Shown piece by piece: positions 12,938 to 14,897 of a stretch of DNA of 14,897 nt. The first letter of the stretch is position 1. The number at the start of each line of letters is the position of its first letter. The position numbers and the translations under genes were made by a program. The stretch comes from Desulfovibrio sp. A2. GTDB lineage: Bacteria > Desulfobacterota > Desulfovibrionia > Desulfovibrionales > Desulfovibrionaceae. The stretch is from positions 1 to 14,897 of the forward strand of contig NZ_AGFG01000084.1 in NCBI RefSeq assembly GCF_000226255.1, read 5' to 3'. The notes below the pieces were generated by a model, which was not told the DNA's origin, ran no database searches, and saw only the letters and a list, made by a program, of their open reading frames with translations.

Positions 12938-13872
12938 GGCGCTACGCTCGAGGCCAGCCTCAGGGAAGGCTCAAGTTCGTTGTACGCCGTGAGGATGGCG
13001 TTGTAGGCGGAATCCTTGTCCAACGCTCTCCCCCGAGCACTCATGCGAACGATTTGCTTTTTTGAGATGAGTTGGTCACGCAGCAAATCTATGGCTTCGA
13101 CCTTGCTGCTGTCTTCGCACTGGCCGCGAATTAGAAATCGAGAGGCCTCATCCCTGAAGTTCCCAATGGAGGCCAACTCCCTCACGGATTGGACGATACG
13201 GTTCAGCATCGTCGTCCGCCCGGCTTGGGCAGGGCGGATCGAGACGGCAAGCTCTTCGGTGTTGCCCATACGGCGAGCCGCCTCGAATGCGGCACCGAGG
13301 TCTGCGTCAGCCTGCCTTACCCTCTCGGCGAAGGATGTGCGGATTTTCAGGTCGAAAAGCCTCACGTCGCGCAATCGATCCAGTTGCGCGAGGACATCAT
13401 TGCGGAGCAGCGGGGAAAACGTCCCACAGAATGCCCCGTTGCACTTTGCCTGTAGATACGATGCCAGCCGTGAAAGCCGGGGCCCGTGGAAATTGAACTC
13501 GACGCCGACAATGTTGTTTGGAAAGAAAACAACATGGATCGCTTCGACCAGCCCTGCCCTTGTCGCCAGATTGAGGTCGGTCAGAGTTCCGGATTCTTCC
13601 ACCTGGGGGAGCCCCGCACGACGAATCAGGCCAAAACGCATTTTGGGACGCTCGCCTTGGTCGTCGATCCAGCCGCAGAAGGCTTCCCCATCAAGTCCCG
13701 TAAGGTACCGGGCAGCCTCGTCGGCAAACGGCAGCTGGTGAATCGTTGAAAGGGCCGGTCTCGGATCGAACGGCAGTGGCGAGCCATGTTCGTCCGTCCC
13801 CACCTCGGCCCGATAGAAATATATCTTTCTTTCCAGTGTCGGCAGAGAGTTGCGTTCTCTCGGTGACATCAT
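12934..13872 (-). CDS. Uncharacterised 312-aa soluble protein, first gene of the membrane-protein operon
   Basis: I do not recognise the family. The N-terminal half (15-140) alternates predicted strands and loops ('IYFYRAEVG', 'FCGWIDDQGERPKMRFGLIRRAGLP', 'VEAIHVVFFPNNIVGVEFNFHGPRLSRLASYL'), while the C-terminal half (160-305) is largely helical. There is no signal peptide or membrane segment. Two adjacent ATGs are possible starts; GGAGG lies 1 nt before the first and 4 nt before the second, so the second (13869) may be used. The size and soluble alpha/beta make-up, paired with a four-helix membrane protein by a 4-nt overlap, resemble in outline the Kiwa system (KwaA membrane protein, KwaB cytosolic protein), but gene order is reversed and I see no clear sequence match. 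Confidence 0.87.
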   Translation of the reverse strand: MMSPRERNSLPTLERKIYFYRAEVGTDEHGSPLPFDPRPALSTIHQLPFADEAARYLTGLDGEAFCGWIDDQGERPKMRFGLIRRAGLPQVEESGTLTDLNLATRAGLVEAIHVVFFPNNIVGVEFNFHGPRLSRLASYLQAKCNGAFCGTFSPLLRNDVLAQLDRLRDVRLFDLKIRTSFAERVRQADADLGAAFEAARRMGNTEELAVSIRPAQAGRTTMLNRIVQSVRELASIGNFRDEASRFLIRGQCEDSSKVEAIDLLRDQLISKKQIVRMSARGRALDKDSAYNAILTAYNELEPSLRLASSVAP

Positions 13873-14313
13873 GCCTCCAAAGGTCGATCTATTTTAGGGA
13901 ACGTAAAATGCAATCTTTATTGTGTTTGCCTATAGATATTGCCGGAAAAACGCAACCCTCTACCCACTTTGAACCAACAAGTGGCGTTATTGTGAGCTTC
14001 CGAAACAAGTTGCGACCCTTGATGTTTATCCGCGCCCATTAGTATGGAGCAGGCAAGAATAACGTGGGGGGACTGGCCACAGTCCATCCATGTTGATCGG
14101 AGGGGGCTAGGCGAGGGGGGCATGAAGAAAGCACCCGATGGCGGCTGGAAAGGCAAGGCGTCGGGGGATGTCTGATCGCCACGCGCCTACTTGTCGTGGA
14201 GTCGTCGCGAGGTCGCCGAGCTGTCTGTCGACAGGCCGAGGGGGGCGGGTTCGGCACTGCACAGCTCGCTGTGGCGGCTGGCGGCCTTACGCCTAGGGAG
14301 TTTGGGGGTATGC
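13873..14313. other. Gene-free region between BRCT protein and three-gene operon
   Basis: About 440 bp. The left 100 bp are A+T-rich and should hold the promoter of the 12934-13872 operon, though no clear hexamer pair was found. The rest is GC-rich with only small features, such as a CTGTCGACAG palindrome (14225-14234). A 79-codon minus-strand frame (13917-14156) has no ribosome site and low-quality composition. No RNA gene or mobile element was seen. Confidence 0.5.
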
Positions 14314-14897
14314 TCAGTCAGTACTGCAGAAAGTTCCAAACGTGACCCACCAGTGATCTTCGGGGATCAGGGTCACCTGTGCGTTTTGATCCCTCAATGC
14401 GATGGCCGACTTGATCTTGTCGTGAAAACCGCTGCCGGATTTGGCCTTGTAGCCTAGGCTGCCGACGACGACATGACAGCCCTGTTCGCAAGGATGCTCT
14501 ACGCAGGAACCGCCATGTGCGGTGACAATCTCCTTGCAGTGTTGGCGTTTGCCAGCGCGGAATACCCCGGTCAGGCAGTAGCAGTCGGTGGGCTTGAGTG
14601 TGGGAAGGGGGACGTTGAAGGAGATGCCGATTTCGGGTGTGCCGGGCGTCGGTGGGGTGGGGATGCCGTTCTGCCGGATAATGGCGACGAGTTCCTTGTA
14701 TTCTTCAAGGTCCACTATTCCGTCGGCGATGATCGCACCCAGGCGGAAGCGGAGGGCGGTTCGATAATCCGGCAGTCCGCCGGGTTTGTTCGCCTCCATC
14801 CATTTGGCCAGATACTCGACCTCACGTGGGACAACTTCGCCATCGGCGAGGATGCCACGGAGTAGTTGAACAAGTTCGGCGTCGCTTGGTAATGGGC
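14314..14897 (-). CDS. TerB-like repeat + BRCT domain protein, N-terminus beyond the window
   Basis: The frame is open to the right edge: before Met at 14799 it continues with 'LVQLLRGILADGEVVPREVEYLAKW' and no stop, so at least 193 residues are visible and the start lies outside. Two related helical repeats, 'LLRGILADGEVVPREVEYL' and 'RLGAIIADGIVDLEEYKELV', have the Ala-Asp-Gly calcium-loop-like core seen in TerB-like or EF-hand-like domains. After a Pro-rich linker a BRCT domain follows: 'TDCYCLTGVF' then 'RQHCKEIVTAHGGSC', 'HVVVGSLGYKAKSGSGFHDKIKSAI' and the final 'PEDHWW'. This is the BRCT type found in NAD-dependent DNA ligases and epsilon-type exonucleases. Likely role: DNA-repair-related protein or ligand-binding adaptor. 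Extra cysteines (in 'CVEHPCEQGC') are unusual for BRCT. Confidence 0.85.
   Translation of the reverse strand, partial: PLPSDAELVQLLRGILADGEVVPREVEYLAKWMEANKPGGLPDYRTALRFRLGAIIADGIVDLEEYKELVAIIRQNGIPTPPTPGTPEIGISFNVPLPTLKPTDCYCLTGVFRAGKRQHCKEIVTAHGGSCVEHPCEQGCHVVVGSLGYKAKSGSGFHDKIKSAIALRDQNAQVTLIPEDHWWVTFGTFCSTD

Noticed and set aside
13511..13535. Perfect 9-bp inverted repeat ATGTTGTTT / AAACAACAT
   Set aside because: It lies in the middle of the 12934-13872 coding sequence; probably a coincidence of codon choice.
13016..13741. 241-codon + strand open frame
   Set aside because: Antisense to the 12934-13872 gene; Ser/Arg-rich shadow.
13917..14156. 79-codon minus-strand open frame in the right gene-free region
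   Set aside because: No Shine-Dalgarno site and mixed composition; no recognisable domain.
14122..14175. 17-codon + strand frame with a GAGGGGGG site just before its ATG
   Set aside because: Too short to support from sequence alone; G-rich runs are common locally, so the ribosome site may be chance.
1..14897. CRISPR array, tRNA/att site, insertion sequence or integrase
   Set aside because: I looked for regularly spaced repeats, tRNA-like ends, transposase or recombinase motifs and flanking direct repeats, and found none I could support.

Overview
This window looks like part of a defence/accessory island from a high-GC Gram-negative bacterium. The GC-rich genes with strong Shine-Dalgarno sites would suit a Desulfovibrio-like deltaproteobacterium, but that assignment is inference. 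No tRNA, rRNA, CRISPR array, transposase or integrase was seen. Base composition is a patchwork: about 1.4-6.0 kb is very GC-rich, the restriction-modification genes are intermediate, and the AIPR gene (8.5-10.2 kb) and the lipoprotein end (0.2-0.7 kb) are clearly A+T-rich. This suggests assembly from several transferred modules.

Layout. (1) 171-650 (-): small probable lipoprotein. (2) 651-1105: gene-free, with two hairpin terminators or leader structures. (3) 1106-1228 (+): 40-aa acidic protein. (4) 1400-3540 (-): an uncharacterised helix-turn-helix-like protein translationally overlapped with an unusual HNH-nuclease/HIT-hydrolase fusion. (5) 3737-5961 (+): a divergent operon with a DUF2075 helicase-type ATPase (N-terminal nuclease-like motif) and a MazG-type nucleotide pyrophosphohydrolase. 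The two arms share a 196-bp spacer holding a perfect 7+7 bp dyad. (6) 5921-10904 (-): an XRE regulator, AIPR-family protein, C5-cytosine methyltransferase, DUF4928-like putative restriction endonuclease and Vsr endonuclease, all co-directional. This is a Type II restriction-modification cassette with mismatch repair and an attached abortive-infection-type protein. (7) 10905-11323: gene-free, carrying a candidate promoter/operator for the regulator and a cluster of hairpins ending in a 14-bp terminator. (8) 11324-13872 (-): a tight three-gene operon of an unknown 312-aa soluble protein, a 171-aa four-helix membrane protein (4-nt overlap) and a DUF6765-like protein with a phospholipase-C-like His/Asp pattern. 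(9) 13873-14313: gene-free. (10) 14314-end (-): the C-terminal part of a protein with two TerB-like 'ADG' repeats and a BRCT domain, running off the right edge.

How they may work together. The R-M cassette is a recognisable self-contained system. The strongest candidates for something undescribed are the three-gene operon 11324-13872 (soluble protein, membrane protein, putative lipid hydrolase) and the divergent four-gene locus 1400-5961, where two nucleotide-hydrolase domains (HIT, MazG) sit with two nuclease-type proteins around one shared operator-like dyad. Both functional readings are inference from architecture. No database search could be run.
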